Counted from the stretch's first letter, positions 28,668-45,838 are shown. The stretch: 64,000 nucleotides of DNA from Tillus elongatus (GCA_964006375.1 OZ023267.1:32731266-32795265); one strand, 5' to 3'. The notes: generated by a model from the letters alone, not told the origin. Program-made: numbers and translations.

Positions 28668-29475
28668 GTGGAACAGCGTTTTTCCTATATGCGCCTCCCC
28701 TTTATTTTAGTGCCGTCTTTCACCCAATGAACTGCTTTTTAGAATCATTGCATTCGCACAATATTTAATTCAATTTGGAAAATTCTCAGTAAGAAAACTC
28801 ATTATCTGAAAGTGCTGTTCTATGAAATCAAGTAAAAGGAATTGGAAAAACCATCGAAGCGAGCAGATAAACAGAGATAACTTCTATCAGCGTGTCGTTG
28901 GAAATAGTTCTAATTTGAACGGTAAAATAAATGCAACTACGCGAAGATAATTTATTTTTGAAACTTTTTACTGGAATCATTTTTCAAAACTAATAAGACC
29001 CGATGAAACGTATCTCTTATCTATGGTAACCTCTTTCTTGCATCTACGCTACGACAAAATAGCGTTTTCCAACTATTACTAAACTTCCGATATAAAAGTT
29101 CCTACTTGAAACATTGTAGCTTCTAAATGGCTTCCACCGTCAATTTATTTTTCATGCATAATATAGAGAGTTTATTCTTCCCTCGCCAATATAAAGGAAC
29201 CCATACAATACACACTGTAAGTATGGCGGAAAAATTCAGGGTTGTTTTATCATTCTGTCACTAAGAAACATTGTATATCAGCGTTTTACTAGGGCTTTTA
29301 AACATGCAAGACAATGTATTTTTCTTCTGCGTACCACTTTCAAATACATATATAACAAAACCTATATTGTCCGCCTGTATATCAGTCACTCAATGGATAA
29401 AAAATGTATTATCTGTCAGCACACAGCACACAACTCAATATGTGGTAGAGTTGTCTGGCATAGAGAACAAACAAA
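28451..29475. other. Unassigned, containing an (AAT)n tract
   Basis: (AAT)n at 28,571-28,666. The plus-strand frame at 29,271-29,561 runs into a (TA)n-element arm and is not a gene. Otherwise nothing recognised. Confidence 0.5.

Positions 29476-30687
<1,212 letters not shown>

Positions 30688-30775
<88 letters not shown>
30688..30775. repeat. (TA)n microsatellite
   Basis: TA tract directly after a minus-oriented right arm; it passes into ATT repeats and no left arm follows. Confidence 0.95.
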
Positions 30776-30780
<5 letters not shown>

Positions 30781-31077
30781 ATTATTTATTATTATTATTA
30801 ATTCAAGTTATACATTATGCCATACAAAAAAGCTATGCTTGTGCTTGCACTAGGACACGATTTTGAACAGTCTCTCCCTAAACGTATAAATTTCAAATTA
30901 TGTTGCTCTTGTCACTTTTTGATTTTCAACTAAGTTTTTCTTCAGATGCGGTTCCCATTCCCACCAACATTCCTGCTGCAACCATGGATATTTAGAATCC
31001 ATTTGATACAAAAACATTCCTTCTTTCAAACCAAAACTTCACAAAAAAAACATTCTGTAGTACCAAAATTTTGACAT

Positions 31078-33570
<2,493 letters not shown>

Positions 33571-34165
33571 AATACTTATGAAAATTCGCTACTATAACGC
33601 ACTTGCAGCATCCAGACTGGTTTCATGTGTAGTACTGTTTTGCGCTAGATAATAGATAATATTTTTAATGCACGTTCTAAGAAAGAAAAGATCATGTGAG
33701 CGGCACTCGAAAATACAAAGAAATTATATTGAAGAAAGAGCAGTTTTCCTTTGCTCACGTAGTCAACCGTTCTGGAATGTAATATGATGCTAGACACGTA
33801 CAGTTTGAAACATTTCAATCATTTAATTAAAGTCATTTATATGAGGAAATCTGCAGCGAGATTGTGTTGTTTGCTGAAAACAACAGTTTAATAAAAGAAT
33901 GCACTACTAGCTAATTTTAATTCTTTTTAGTCTTATTCAACCAAGGGATACACGAACGCTGCGCGGTTTAATTAAATGCTCTTTTATTTTATATACGCTA
34001 TTGTGTGTACAGAACAAAGAGTAAATTTACTTTTGTAAATAACACATTTTACTAAAAGAGCATTACACTTCTATTAACAAAGCTACAAACATAATTTTTT
34101 AAGCTATATAAACAAATCTTTTATGCTATTCTTCAACCAAATTCGATTTTTTTAATGTTTTTCAG
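33571..34165. other. Unassigned, starting with a (TA)n-element terminus
   Basis: 33,575-33,620 is a plus-strand right terminus ('gaaaattcgctactataacgcacttgcagc'). The rest is AT-rich with nothing recognised. Confidence 0.45.
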
Positions 34166-34284
34166 GGAATTTTCATAAAGAAAATTCACTATTAGAGAGG
34201 TATCGATGGTAAGACTTTCCTAAATTTTCCTCACATGAGCGCGAATTAGGGTCTCTAGAAGTCATATCCAATGTCCGTTTGTAT

Positions 34285-34375
<91 letters not shown>
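34166..34375 (+). repeat. Left arm of the (TA)n element plus TA tract
   Basis: Left arm ('aaaattcactattagagaggtatcgatgg', 'catgagcgcgaattagg', 'tccgtttgtatgttta') and (TA)n from 34,288 to 34,375. A PLE-like piece replaces the right arm. Confidence 0.8.
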
Positions 34376-34376
<1 letters not shown>

Positions 34377-34525
34377 GTGAAACGGAGTAACGGTCCACAA
34401 TACTGTATTAATAATTTAAGGGGTTTGAGACCAATAAGGTCAAAATTTTACGGTAAGATCTTTATTCTTTGTTGCAAATATTTCTCCTTTACTTCAAGAC
34501 TTCATCAGTGCATCAGTGACAAAAT
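34376..34525 (-). repeat. PLE-like 3' end (family F) abutting (TA)n
   Basis: Minus strand: CUGAUGA, a weak UCUU/AAGGA stem, GAAAU, then 'aataaagatcttaccgtaaaattttgacc' and an end 'ccgtttcacta' joined to TA. Organised like the other PLE terminal repeats, but the ribozyme is poorly paired. Confidence 0.4.
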
Positions 34526-34806
34526 AGCTACAGCACGAAATTTTAGAACTAATGGAAGAAAGAAGAACGTACAAAAACATGGACAACAATGCATATAACC
34601 GTATAAATAGTGAGATAAGAAAAGGAATACGTGAAGCCAAAAAAAAAAAAAGATCTACATGATAAAATAGCTACAGCACGAAATTTTAGAACTAATGGAA
34701 GAAAGAAGAACGTAGAAAAACATGGACAACAATGCATATAACCGTATAAGTAGTTAGATAAGAAAAAGAATACGTGAAGCCAAAAAAAAATGGTACAGAG
34801 AAAAAT
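34521..34806 (+). repeat. 143-bp tandem duplication inside the RT pseudogene
   Basis: Sequence from 'aaaatagctacagcacgaaa' at 34,521 repeats at 34,664, ending both times in 'gtgaagccaaaaaaaa'. The copies differ at a few sites. Confidence 0.85.
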
Positions 34807-36540
34807 GTGTGGAAATAGAAGATTTGATAGAGAAACAAGCTGAGTCTAACATCTTAAAAAAATTGGGAAGTAGCTGGTATAAAAAGGCGAAACCAAAGCA
34901 ATGTCTTGCTAGACAGAGATGGCAAAATAATTCCAGACACTGCAGGGAAACTAGCAAGATGGAAGGAGTATATCTAGGAACTATTAGACGATGACAAACA
35001 ACAAGAAAGTAGAAGAAGCCACAGAAAGAGAAAGAGAGTTGGGCCCAACAATAACAAAGGAATAAGTAATGCACGTAGTAAAAATGGCAAAATCTAATAA
35101 ATCTCCAGGACCCGACAAAATTCCAGCGGAAATAATTAAACGAATCACAGAGGATTGGTGGAACTATTTAACACAGTATACAACACAAGAATCATTTTCC
35201 GTGAGTTGCTTAGATCGACCTTCATTACATTACCAAAAAAGATTAACGCAAAAGAATATAGCGACCACTGAACCATCAGTCTAATGAGTCAGTCTCTCAA
35301 AATATTCCTAAAGATAATACATTAGATAATATTTAGGAAATTAGAACAAGATATTAGCGAAATCCAATTTGGCTTCAGAAGTGCAATGGGAACAAGAGAA
35401 GCCTTATTTTCCTCTGATGTGTTGACTTAAAGATGCATTGACAAGAATCAACCGTTGTATGTCGGTTTTCTTGACTGCAACAAAGCATTTGATATAATCC
35501 GTCAAAACCACCTTATTCATATGCTTAAAAGAAAAAATATAGACATGAAAGATATTAGAATACTACATAATTTATACTACAGCCAGACGGCCTATAACAA
35601 AGTGGATAATGAACTCTCAGAAGAAGTAAACATAAAACGTGGTGTAAGGCAAGGATGTGTACTACCGCCGCTATTATTTAATCTTTACTCAGAATAAATC
35701 ATTCAGGGAGCGCTGGAAAAAACAACAATAGGAATAAAGGTTAATGGAATACCCATTAACAATATCCGGTATGCAGGCGACACCATACTCATTGCCGAAA
35801 CAATAGAAAATTTACAGAGCTTAGTACAGCAAGTAGTACGAGTAGCAAGGGGAGCTGACTTACCTTAAATATCAAAAATACGAAATTTATGACCATTACA
35901 AAATCAGTTCAGCAACAAGAAAACCTATGGATCAACGGAGAACTAGTAGAGAAAGTCAGGAAGTACAAATAATTGGGAACAACTCTCAATGAAAATAATG
36001 AGTACACTGAAGAAATTAAATTAAGAATTGGACAAGCCAGAACCATATTTAAGAGAATGAGAAGCGTGTTATGCAGTAGAGATCTTAACTTAAAACTACA
36101 GTCAGAATATTGAGGTGCTACGTTTTCTCGGTGCTGCTATATGGGATGGAATCCTGGACGTTAAAGAAAGATATAAGTGATCGACTGGAAGCATTTGAGA
36201 TGTGGTCATATGGAAGGATCTTAAGGATAAGCTGGGTAGACATGGTAACAAATGAGGAGGTACTGGGAAGAATGAGAGAAGAAAAGGAAATATTGAACAC
36301 AATTAAAACAAGGAAGCTGCAATATCTGGGCCAGGTGATGAGAGGAGATAAATATGTATCATTACAGAATATTATACAGGGAAAAAGAAGCAGAGGAAGA
36401 AGATGCATTTCCTGGTTAAATAACGAAAGGAAATGGTACAACTGTAGTTCTGTTGAGTTGTTCAGAGCTGCAGCAACAAAAGTGAGAATAGCCATAATAA
36501 TAGCCAACCTTGGAGGAGATGGCACTTGAAGAAGAAGAAT
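34521..36540 (+). pseudogene. Non-LTR retrotransposon reverse transcriptase pseudogene
   Basis: Fragments in order: ILELMEERR linker between endonuclease and RT (34,540-34,800), EKCVEIEDLIEK, KSNKSPGPDKIPAEIIKR (35,089 on), FLDCNKAFDIIRQNHL, IKRGVRQGCVLPPLLFNLYSE (to 35,693), a YAGD motif at 35,770-35,781 where YADD is expected, and a C-terminal part RKLQYLGQVMRGDKY to SSVELFRAAATKVRIA ending in A-rich GAA repeats. The endonuclease is missing; several frameshifts. Resembles insect 'endonuclease-reverse transcriptase' elements (RTE/CR1-like; clade not settled). Confidence 0.85.
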
Positions 36541-36550
36541 AATAAAATAG

Positions 36551-36906
36551 CATACATATCAAACCATTCCGCACGACACTACATATTGTTGTATGTTAAA
36601 AACATAGCATTTACCTAGATAGTTAAAATTAATTAGACTTGATTAAAACCTATTCTAATTAACTCGAAAATCAGTAGTAAAGACTACACACCAGAAGGTA
36701 CGTTTACATATTTTTTTTAAACGGTGATACAGCCGTCTTGTAAAAATGTAAACATACCTTCTGGTATGGAGTCTTTACTACTGATTTTCGAGAGTCAATT
36801 AGAAAAAGTTTTGATCAATTCTAATTAGTTTTAAATGTTTAGGTGAGAACTATCTTTTTAACATACAACTATGTGTAGTGTCGTGCGGAATGGTTTGATG
36901 TGTATG
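36551..36906. mobile_element. Hairpin MITE
   Basis: Arms of about 165 bp: 'catacatatcaaaccattcc' at left and the complement at 36,887-36,906, with 'gcacgacactacat' and 'ctgattttcgag' blocks shared. No coding capacity; TSD unclear. Confidence 0.75.
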
Positions 36907-37632
36907 TTATATGTACCAATTTGATGCCTTTCGTTAAAAAAGGACGTTCGCCTTTAAAGTAATTTTTATGGAAATTCCCTACCATATTGTTGCGTCCAGA
37001 CTTTTTTTAGTATTTTATAAGATACACATTTTAATTGTGAGAACCTAGATTATGACATCTTGGAAAAACAAGGGTTGGTTGACAGCTTGTAGTAAAAAAG
37101 CAGGAATCATTTCAAGTTATAACTAACCCAAACACTTTATGTTTTTACGGAATTAATTATCGTTTCTTGTTGAGGTTAGTTGTCTTAATTGAATTCAGCC
37201 GCGATATTTCTAGATATAGTCGAATAAAAGAAACAATCTAAATATATAACTTAACCCTCCTATGCAGTTATGTCTGTCGTTATGTCTTATACGAACCATT
37301 AGTTGGAGTGATCGTAGATTGATGTTACACTTACATGTTGCTTATGTTAACATTGTGTCTATTTCCAGAATGGTGGATTAATTTTATTAAGACACTGATT
37401 TACGTGAAGTTTTACACGTTAATCGTATTTTATGTAGGAGACGACAATAAAGTATTCGGTGACAGCAAACGAGGCACGCTGCTGGTGAAGTTGTGACCAA
37501 GTAAAAAAATATTTTAAACAACAAACCAATTTACACTAAATAAAATCATGTAAATCAATTTGTTTGTTTATCTAAGTTGGCAATGGATTTACATCAAGAT
37601 CGGCGTCCACAATATAATATAAAAAAATTTTT
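36907..37632. other. Unassigned, with a (TA)n-element terminus at 36,962-37,008
   Basis: Degenerate right terminus ('gaaattccctaccatattgttgcgtccagac'). Remaining sequence has no recognised feature. Confidence 0.4.
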
Positions 37633-37742
37633 GTGGAATATTTCATTAAGAAAAATTCGCTAATAGAGAGGTCACGATGAAAAGCTTTTGAATTAATTTT
37701 TTTTCAAATGAGCGCGAATTTGTGTCCCTAGGACCCTGAACC
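37633..37742 (+). repeat. Truncated left arm of the (TA)n element
   Basis: 'tttcattaagaaaaattcgctaatagagagg' and 'caaatgagcgcgaatt' are present; the arm stops before the TA tract and joins the 3' side of a PLE fragment. Confidence 0.75.
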
Positions 37743-38393
37743 GGGTCCAGAATTTATGAAAACTCAACGTTTCGGTTCCTGTTTTGGAGCCATTTTCAAG
37801 AGGTAAAAGAAATATGTAAGGACACTCTAAGGCCTCAATCTGCCTGCTCGTTAGAGCGGTGGACAAAGGTGGGTTGGGTTGGTTTTAAGAGGTAAAGGAA
37901 ATATGTAAGGACACTCTAAGGCCTCAATCTGCTTACTCCTTAGAGCAATGGACAAAGGTGGGTTGGGTGGTTGTAGCTCGATTACGGGGCCTCAATCTGC
38001 CTACTTCCCAAATCTCGCCGGAGATCGTCTGTGAGGTCTCAGTGTGTTCAACCCTAGGCCTCAGAGATCTGGCAGTTCGTTGCAAGTCTTGTCTTATATA
38101 TGTCGTTCCGTCTACCTGCTTCGTTGTCAGTGAAAGTAGTACGGTCACAAGCTCGGGAACAGTCGGAACAAGGAATTTCGTAAACTCCGTGGGATTCATT
38201 TGGAATCGTATCCCTGGGAGCTTTTATCAGATTTGACAGTTTTTGCTCTGTTGTGAATACGGTTTTGATATTATGGGTTCTGAAAATTCGGCTGATTTTA
38301 TCGGTGACACCTTTAATGTATGGTAAAAACGCTGTGTGTTGTTGTGTGGACTCTATTAGTTCTTGTTGTGGTGTAGTGGTTTGTTGTTGTGCG
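37743..38393 (-). mobile_element. Penelope-like fragment PLE-G
   Basis: Minus-strand RT/GIY-YIG coding relic (38,054-38,393) followed downstream by two tandem 89-bp copies (from 37,801 and 37,890) and a decayed hammerhead-like block near 37,765-37,800 (UGGCUCC...GGAACC-GAAACG). The left end meets the (TA)n-element left arm. Confidence 0.65.
38054..38393 (-). pseudogene. PLE-G C-terminal RT and start of GIY-YIG domain
   Basis: Minus strand: TAFLPYIKGVTDKISRIF, KTVFTTEQKLSNLIK and HGVYEIPCSDC, typical of the stretch between RT and GIY-YIG in PLEs. After CSDC the frame is lost and the catalytic part (YVG...R...E) cannot be followed. The 5' side ends in a palindromic junction at 38,393. Confidence 0.75.
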
Positions 38394-39088
38394 CACAACA
38401 ACAAACCAATACACCATCTGTCGAAGAAGCCATAATATGTACTGATCAATCACATGAAGAAAGGTGCACGCAAGACAACATCGCAACATGTCTCTTTGCT
38501 ACTACAACCAACCCTTACACAGCATCTGTGCAACTACTAAATGAAAACATGTACTCATCAGTAATCAGAAGACCAGCATCTCAGAAGAATGTCCCTCAAG
38601 ACTAGACAGGTAGACTACCACAAACAACACCCTCATAGCCAGTCAAGAAAGATGCAAGATATCTGTAAACGAAGAAACGTATGAAGAAACCAGTACAAAT
38701 ATTACATACCCGAGTTGATACAACCTTTACAGTCACAGCCTCAATATGTCATTAAATTCAATCCGGTACATCTTAAGGAAATCATCAAATTAAGAAGTCA
38801 GCTGGAGAAATAGAATCATCATAATGTACTGCACGCTTTGGTACATTCAGCACACATGGGAATAACTACCCTAATCACTATCATCGTAATGTTCATCCTG
38901 TGTTACATCTCCATACGTAAATTTAATAAGAAAGCCATGCTACACCAATCAATAAACTAATCCACAGCAGTAGAACTTATTAAAAAGAACGAGGACATCC
39001 TTCACATTATGGATGGAGGAGTTACGTTGCTTCGTTGCCTAGTAGCCAATTGCTGTAAGACAATTACCATGATACCCATTCCGATATA
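38394..39088 (+). other. Possible retroviral-envelope-like C-terminal remnant
   Basis: Starts at a palindromic junction (gtttgttgttgtgc / gcacaacaacaaac). Plus-strand frames are broken. Codons 38,856-38,936 encode a hydrophobic segment of about 18 residues followed by basic residues, preceded by a Leu/Arg-rich stretch, which would suit the membrane anchor of an insect errantivirus-type envelope. Nothing else viral (no gag, pol or LTR) is seen; an unrelated origin is quite possible. Confidence 0.25.
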
Positions 39089-39450
39089 ACCTCGGTGGTT
39101 CAGGGGTAAGAACGTGTGCCTCTGAACCGAAGGGTACTGGATTCGATCCCAGGGTACTCCTTTCACTTTTTCAGTACAAACTGTAAAATTAACATCAACC
39201 GAGGTTCTGGCATTGTATTTGAGCAGGTTGAATGTCTGCAAGTTCCGCTCTTCGGAGGGAGCGTAAAGCCATAGATTCCGTGTCCATGCGATGTTGGGCA
39301 CGTTAAAGATCCATACTCTCCTAACAGAAAGGCATGGGTTCGGCAAAATTTCCAGGATAGTGAGGTGAAACTGCCCCCTGGCGTCGATGATTGGCCATAG
39401 TCGCGGAAATAGGCCGACGTTAAAGAAACAAACACACACACACACACACT
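39089..39450 (+). mobile_element. tRNA-derived SINE (copy 2, best preserved)
   Basis: A-box region 'ggtggttcaggggtaag', B box 'ggattcgatccc', then a body with 'tcttcggagggagcgtaaagcc', 'aacagaaaggcatggg' and 'ggcgtcgatgattggccatagtcgcgg', ending in (CA)n at 39,429-39,449. The head resembles a tRNA but has no cloverleaf completeness, so it is a SINE rather than a tRNA gene. Confidence 0.88.
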
Positions 39451-39711
39451 TATTTCGATATCATCCACTCAGCAAGACATCGACCTCCGGCCGTTACACA
39501 GTTCATTTAAAAACCGCACAATAATCAATCCTAGTTTATAAGTATCAGTTATGTTAGATTAAGATTCATTCCTTACTTGTTCATGTTATTAGCGACATTC
39601 GTTGTTCTTTAATAGTAATTTAATTAATCACCTTATTATTTTCACGTACGTTTGGTTTAAAATAAATTATTATTTTATCAATGAGCCAAAAGGGCATTAT
39701 TTTACTATACA

Positions 39712-40411
39712 GTGCGTCCCAAACTGGATGGGAATGTTTGCTATCTCCGTTATTATTGGAGATATCATCATCATCATCATCATCAATCAGCCCTCTGCGT
39801 CCACTGCTGGATATAGGCCTCCCCTAGTTGAGTCCATTCTCTTCTGTCTTGGAGACATGGAGACGGGTAAATTAGCAGTGTTTTGTAGAATTTTATGCTC
39901 GTTCCCAATATGGCATGTATTTTGTCCTGCTTCTTTTCGTTTTCGAGTAATTAAAAAAAAAAAATGTCGATTTTTTTTCTCTTCAATATCTAAGTAAGCG
40001 TTGATCTGACATTAAGACTCGCACATTATCAGGACACTTTTTACAGATTTCTCTTTTTTGTGCTATTCTCAACTTTGGATTGTCATTTGTTTTTGAGCTA
40101 CAGGTATCAACGTTTGTTTTTATTATGGCAGCCATATTGGATTTTTTATTCATGTGATAGCCTGTGAAAAGAGATTTCCAGTGATGTACAACATGCTTGA
40201 GAAATCTTGTAATTGCACTGACAATTTTGAAAAAAACCGTTTGAGGATAGTGGGCTATGAAATTCAATACCAGAAAACAAATGTTCAAAAAGCAGTAGGC
40301 CATGGAGTCTAACAATAGACTTCTACTTTTAACATGATTTTCCGCAATGATTCACGATAAAAAATATTGTCATAAGTCATATTTGGAACGAGCATGAAAT
40401 TCTACAAAACA
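39712..40411. mobile_element. Mariner-like non-coding element interrupted by a retroelement tail
   Basis: 'ta' plus CAGTGCGTCCCAAACTGG at 39,711 looks like a mariner-type terminus. At 39,766-39,870 an (ATC)n run followed by 'tctgcgtccactgctggatataggcctcccc' is a block recurrent in insect retroelements. Inverted arms 'tgttttgtagaattttatgctcgttcc' (39,879) and its complement (to 40,411) flank a non-coding middle. The right outer terminus is missing. Confidence 0.55.
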
Positions 40412-40429
40412 TTATAGTAACGTGTAGCT

Positions 40430-42330
<1,901 letters not shown>

Positions 42331-42342
42331 GATGAATCTAAG

Positions 42343-42550
42343 GCTAGATGTATTCTCGCCACAATTAGAACCGTAGACCGGTTCCGCTGTAGAGCTCTTC
42401 AGTACGGCATACTAATTGTAGCGAAAATACACCTATAAAATAATACGGCTATGGTAGTCGTTTGTGTTATTTGGAGCTGGCGTGACAACATACTACTTGG
42501 TTCCGCAACTAGGTGGCGGCACGTCGCTTCGTGTCTACCACTCACTTAGT
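42343..42550 (-). mobile_element. Solo retrozyme-like copy with 12-bp TSD
   Basis: Minus-oriented 306-bp-family sequence (42,343 to about 42,453), then the opposite orientation ('gtgttatttggagctggcgtgacaac' to 'cacttagt'). Flanked by GATGAATCTAAG (42,331-42,342) and GATGAAACTAAG (42,551-42,562), one mismatch in 12. The ribozyme core is CUGAAGA (42,402 to 42,396), but stem II is disrupted and GAAA is changed to GGAA, so it should be dead. Confidence 0.75.
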
Positions 42551-42642
42551 GATGAAACTAAGTTTACTGAATTAGGGACGCTTTATAAATTTTATAAATA
42601 ATATTACTTACCAAGAATTGAGTGAGGGTTTACATATTCTAT

Positions 42643-43281
42643 ACAGGGTGTTCAGAAATTGTGAGCAAAAAATTCAGGAGGTTATTTTACTCAAAGAATT
42701 AATGACCCTAGTTCATATAACAGTTTTTCTAAAACTCGAAAATAACGGAGTTATAGGGTGTCAAAAATATTTTTTTTCAATTTTTGTCGATAACTTTTTT
42801 GTCGTAATTCGATTCTTATCAAATTTGGTGCACACGTATATAATATCACTCTGTATTTGTGTTGAAAATTTGACATGGATCTATCTAAATTTAAAGGCCG
42901 AAGCTGCCCTTGACCAAGAGATAAGTACTCATAACTTTTTTGCTTGAATCTTTATCTTAAATCTAACAACACACGATTGAAGGGAATTATAAAATATTAA
43001 AAAAAGGTCATCTTGTATCACGTTGAAACTAACCGTTTTCGAGAAAAACGTTCTTAAATATTTATTGGTATGATTGAATACGAAATCACCTAATTTTATT
43101 TTCAATATTAACGGAGCGTGCTTTGAAAACATTCTCTGTCATCATGTGGCGTTAGTTTTGACAGATAATAGTTTGTTGTCATTTTACTTGCCGAATAGTT
43201 GATATTAATTATAAAATACGATGAAGAATAATAATTATTCTTACGTTGAACTACGTGACATGCATTATTATTATGGTATAG
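42643..43281 (+). mobile_element. 5' end of a mariner-like element
   Basis: TA then CAGGGTGTTCAGAAATTG at 42,643, about 575 bp of 5' region, then a transposase start. The remainder is replaced by satellite DNA at 43,282. Confidence 0.7.
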
Positions 43282-43319
43282 CTGTACCAATTTTCGTCAG
43301 AAGAACTTTTTTATCGTAA
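43221..43319 (+). pseudogene. Transposase N-terminal stub fused to satellite
   Basis: MKNNNYSYVELRDMHYYYG is the usual opening of a mariner-like transposase; after 19 residues the frame crosses into the 276-bp satellite and stops. Confidence 0.7.
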
Positions 43320-44275
43320 ATTTTCCTAGAAAAACTGGTCTCATTGAGCTGAGTAATGGACACGACCAAGCTCTTTTCAAAAGAAACATGCAAAAACCTA
43401 CTGAAATTTCAGTCTTAATTAAATAAACGCATGGTCATACATTTTTCTGCAAAAACTGGTACTTCTGAGCTGACTAGCGGACACGTCGAAACTATTCACG
43501 CAAAGGACATACAAAAATCTACTAAAATTTCAATCTAAACTAAGTAAACCCAAACTGCTGTACCAATTTTCGTCAGAAGATCTTTTTTCTCGTAAATTTT
43601 CCTAGAAAAACTGGTCTCATTGAGCTGAGTAATGGACACGACCAAGCTCTTTTCAAAAGAAACATGCAAAAACCTACTGAAATTTCAGTCTTAATTAAAT
43701 AAACGCATGGTCATACATTTTTCTGCAAAAACTGGTACTTCTGAGCTGACTAGCGGACACGTCGAAACTATTCACGCAAAGGACATACAAAAATCTACTA
43801 AAATTTCAATCTAAATTAAGTAAACCCAAACTGCTGTACCAATTTTCGTCAGAAGATCTTTTTTCTCGTAAATTTTCCTAGAAAAACTGGTCTCATTGAG
43901 CTGAGTAATGGACACGACCAAGCTCTTTTCAAAAGAAACATGCAAAAACCTACTGAAATTTCAGTCTTAATTAAATAAACGCATGGTCATACATTTTCCT
44001 GCAAAAACTGGTACCGCTGAGCTAAATAGTGGACACGTCGAAACTATTTACACAAAGGACATACAAAAATCTACTAAAATTTCAATCTAAATTAAGTAAA
44101 CCCAAACTGCTTTTTTATTTTACACGCCAAGAAAACTCTTTTGTCATACATATGTTTGGAAAAACTGGTCTCGTTGAGCTGACCAATGGACACGCCCAAG
44201 CTTTTTACAAAAGAAACAAACGAAAATATATTAAATTTTAATCTGAATTAAATAAACGCAAACAGTCTGTTTATC
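43282..44275 (+). repeat. 276-bp satellite built of two 138-bp half-units
   Basis: Units start at 43,282, 43,558 and 43,834 (period 276) and are nearly identical, with a diverged piece at 44,110-44,275. Each unit contains two related halves: 'aaactggtctcattgagctgag...ccaagctctttt' and 'aaactggtacttctgagctgac...gaaactattcac'. The half-units align with the (TA)n-element right arm in minus sense (for example 30,570-30,650). Confidence 0.88.
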
Positions 44276-44888
44276 TCAAACCATCTTATAACGTAAGTCC
44301 TATAGTTATTTATTACAAAAGAATTATTAGCTAAGTTTAAAAAAAAATCAGAAGTTTAAACATAAGAAAAGCAACACCAAGAGGTTCACTCTTGCAAGAA
44401 TATATTTCACCGTTTGTCCTTTGAAGCAAGAAGACTAGTTTGGACTTAAATATGATATAGCAAACCAATATTAATGTATCACAAGAGAAGACATATTTAC
44501 TAGCAAAACCAATTAGCAAAAAGTCGAGAGCGCATGCTTTAAAAGATCTAAAAGTCTTTGTCTAACTCTCTCAGTCTTACGTTTACCTTATTTAGGGGAT
44601 ACCGCTACTGCAGAGAGCTGTTAAATTATTTACAGTGTCGCATGAGAAAGAAACGTAGACTGCAATTCTGCCGACTTAGGAATAAGCTATTGCACAACGT
44701 CTACGAAGCTGGAGGGAAGGCCGTAATTTCAGCGCAGTGAACACCTACACCACAGTGGCGTAAACAACAACCCCCTTATTTCCGTACCTTTCAGTGGCGT
44801 ATGCTGAAAGCTTCACGCAGAGAGTGATTTACTTAGGACATCGCAATTTCTAAGTTTCTTGTTATCAGACTAACACTAAAAGGATACC
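44276..44888. other. No gene recognised
   Basis: The short frame at 44,558-44,740 is unremarkable. No repeat partner is recognised. Confidence 0.4.
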
Positions 44889-44898
44889 ATAATTAGAA

Positions 44899-45022
44899 AG
44901 CGGTCTACGTTTGTAATTATGTTATAAATACATCTAACCTTACATACATTATGCCTGTATTAAGGAATAAATGGGTCAGGGCTGACAATTCACAAAAATT
45001 GTTAATTGGTTGTACACGGTCT
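44899..45022 (+). repeat. Retrozyme-family relic, left part (interrupted by a LINE)
   Basis: 'gaaagcggtctacg', 'acatctaaccttacataca', 'aaatgggtcagggctgacaa' and 'gttgtacacggtctt' follow the 306-bp unit in order. The unit resumes at 45,848 ('gtcgtgacaacatactac', 'gatggcgacca') after the LINE insertion. GAAAG and a missing CUGANGA mean no ribozyme remains. Confidence 0.65.
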
Positions 45023-45838
45023 TTCAGGCCGAAATGTACGCTATCCTGCACTGTGTGCGGGAGAACAAGAGGAGCGGGTACACCAACAAGCGATACTCAT
45101 AGTCACAGACAGCCAGGCAGCCCTTAAGGCTCTAAGCGGCCCACGGGTAAATTCCTGGCTGGTGCGTGAGTACCGAGACGAGACGAGCGACCTGGCTGGG
45201 CAGAATGAGGTCACCCTCATCTGGGTGCCAGGTCACTCGGGGTCAAAGGCAATGAAGAAGCTGACAGTCTCGCAAAGAGAGGGTCAGCAGAAGCATTTAT
45301 GGGACCAGAACCGGCTCTGGGCGTGACAAAGAGCACTGCCAGGGGTGCCATTAAGTCCTGGGTCAAAAACCAACACAAGGTGTACTGGTCAGACTGTCCA
45401 GGGCTCAGTCATGGAAAAAGTCAGTAATTGACGAACCCAGTTTGAGGAGATCTGTGGAGCTGCTAAATCTTAGCAGAGGACAGCTAAAAAACATAACAGA
45501 TCTCTTGACGAGACACATGATCGTCAAGAAACACCTGCATAAAATGGGGCGATTAGCTGGGGACCCCGCATGCAGACTCTGCGGTGAGGGGAAGGAATCA
45601 GCCCAGCACATCTTGTGCGAGTGTAAAGCTCTGGACCGCAGAAGACAACTGATCTACGGTCAGTCTAGACCGGAGACAGAGTATTATAAAACTACCAATT
45701 GTTGTGCAGACTAGTTCAAGGCACAGTAATTTTGGAGTGGGTGGAGTAAAAAGACTAAGGGCATGTACAATAAACCAACAGTTGCGGTGCTATCGGGGCG
45801 GCGAGGCCGCGGACCAGCCCTGAGGGAGAGAAAAAAAC
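45023..45838 (+). pseudogene. Non-LTR retrotransposon RNase H and C-terminal region, 5' truncated
   Basis: Begins in RNase H at FQAEMYAILHCVRENKRSG, then after a frameshift ILIVTDSQAALKALSG and VTLIWVPGHSG, after another GNEEADSLAKRG-type sequence, then a C-terminal block LTRHMIVKKHLHKMG and CRLCGEGKESAQHILCEC (CxxC..H..C zinc-knuckle-like). The 3' region has 'gtgctatcggggcggcgaggccgcgg' and ends in A-rich sequence. The flanks 'acggtctt' / 'acagtctt' look like a short TSD. RNase H of such elements removes RNA from RNA-DNA hybrids. Confidence 0.88.

Noticed and set aside
39089..39155. tRNA gene
   Set aside because: A and B boxes are present, but no complete cloverleaf is evident and the same head is followed by a conserved long body at three places: a SINE.
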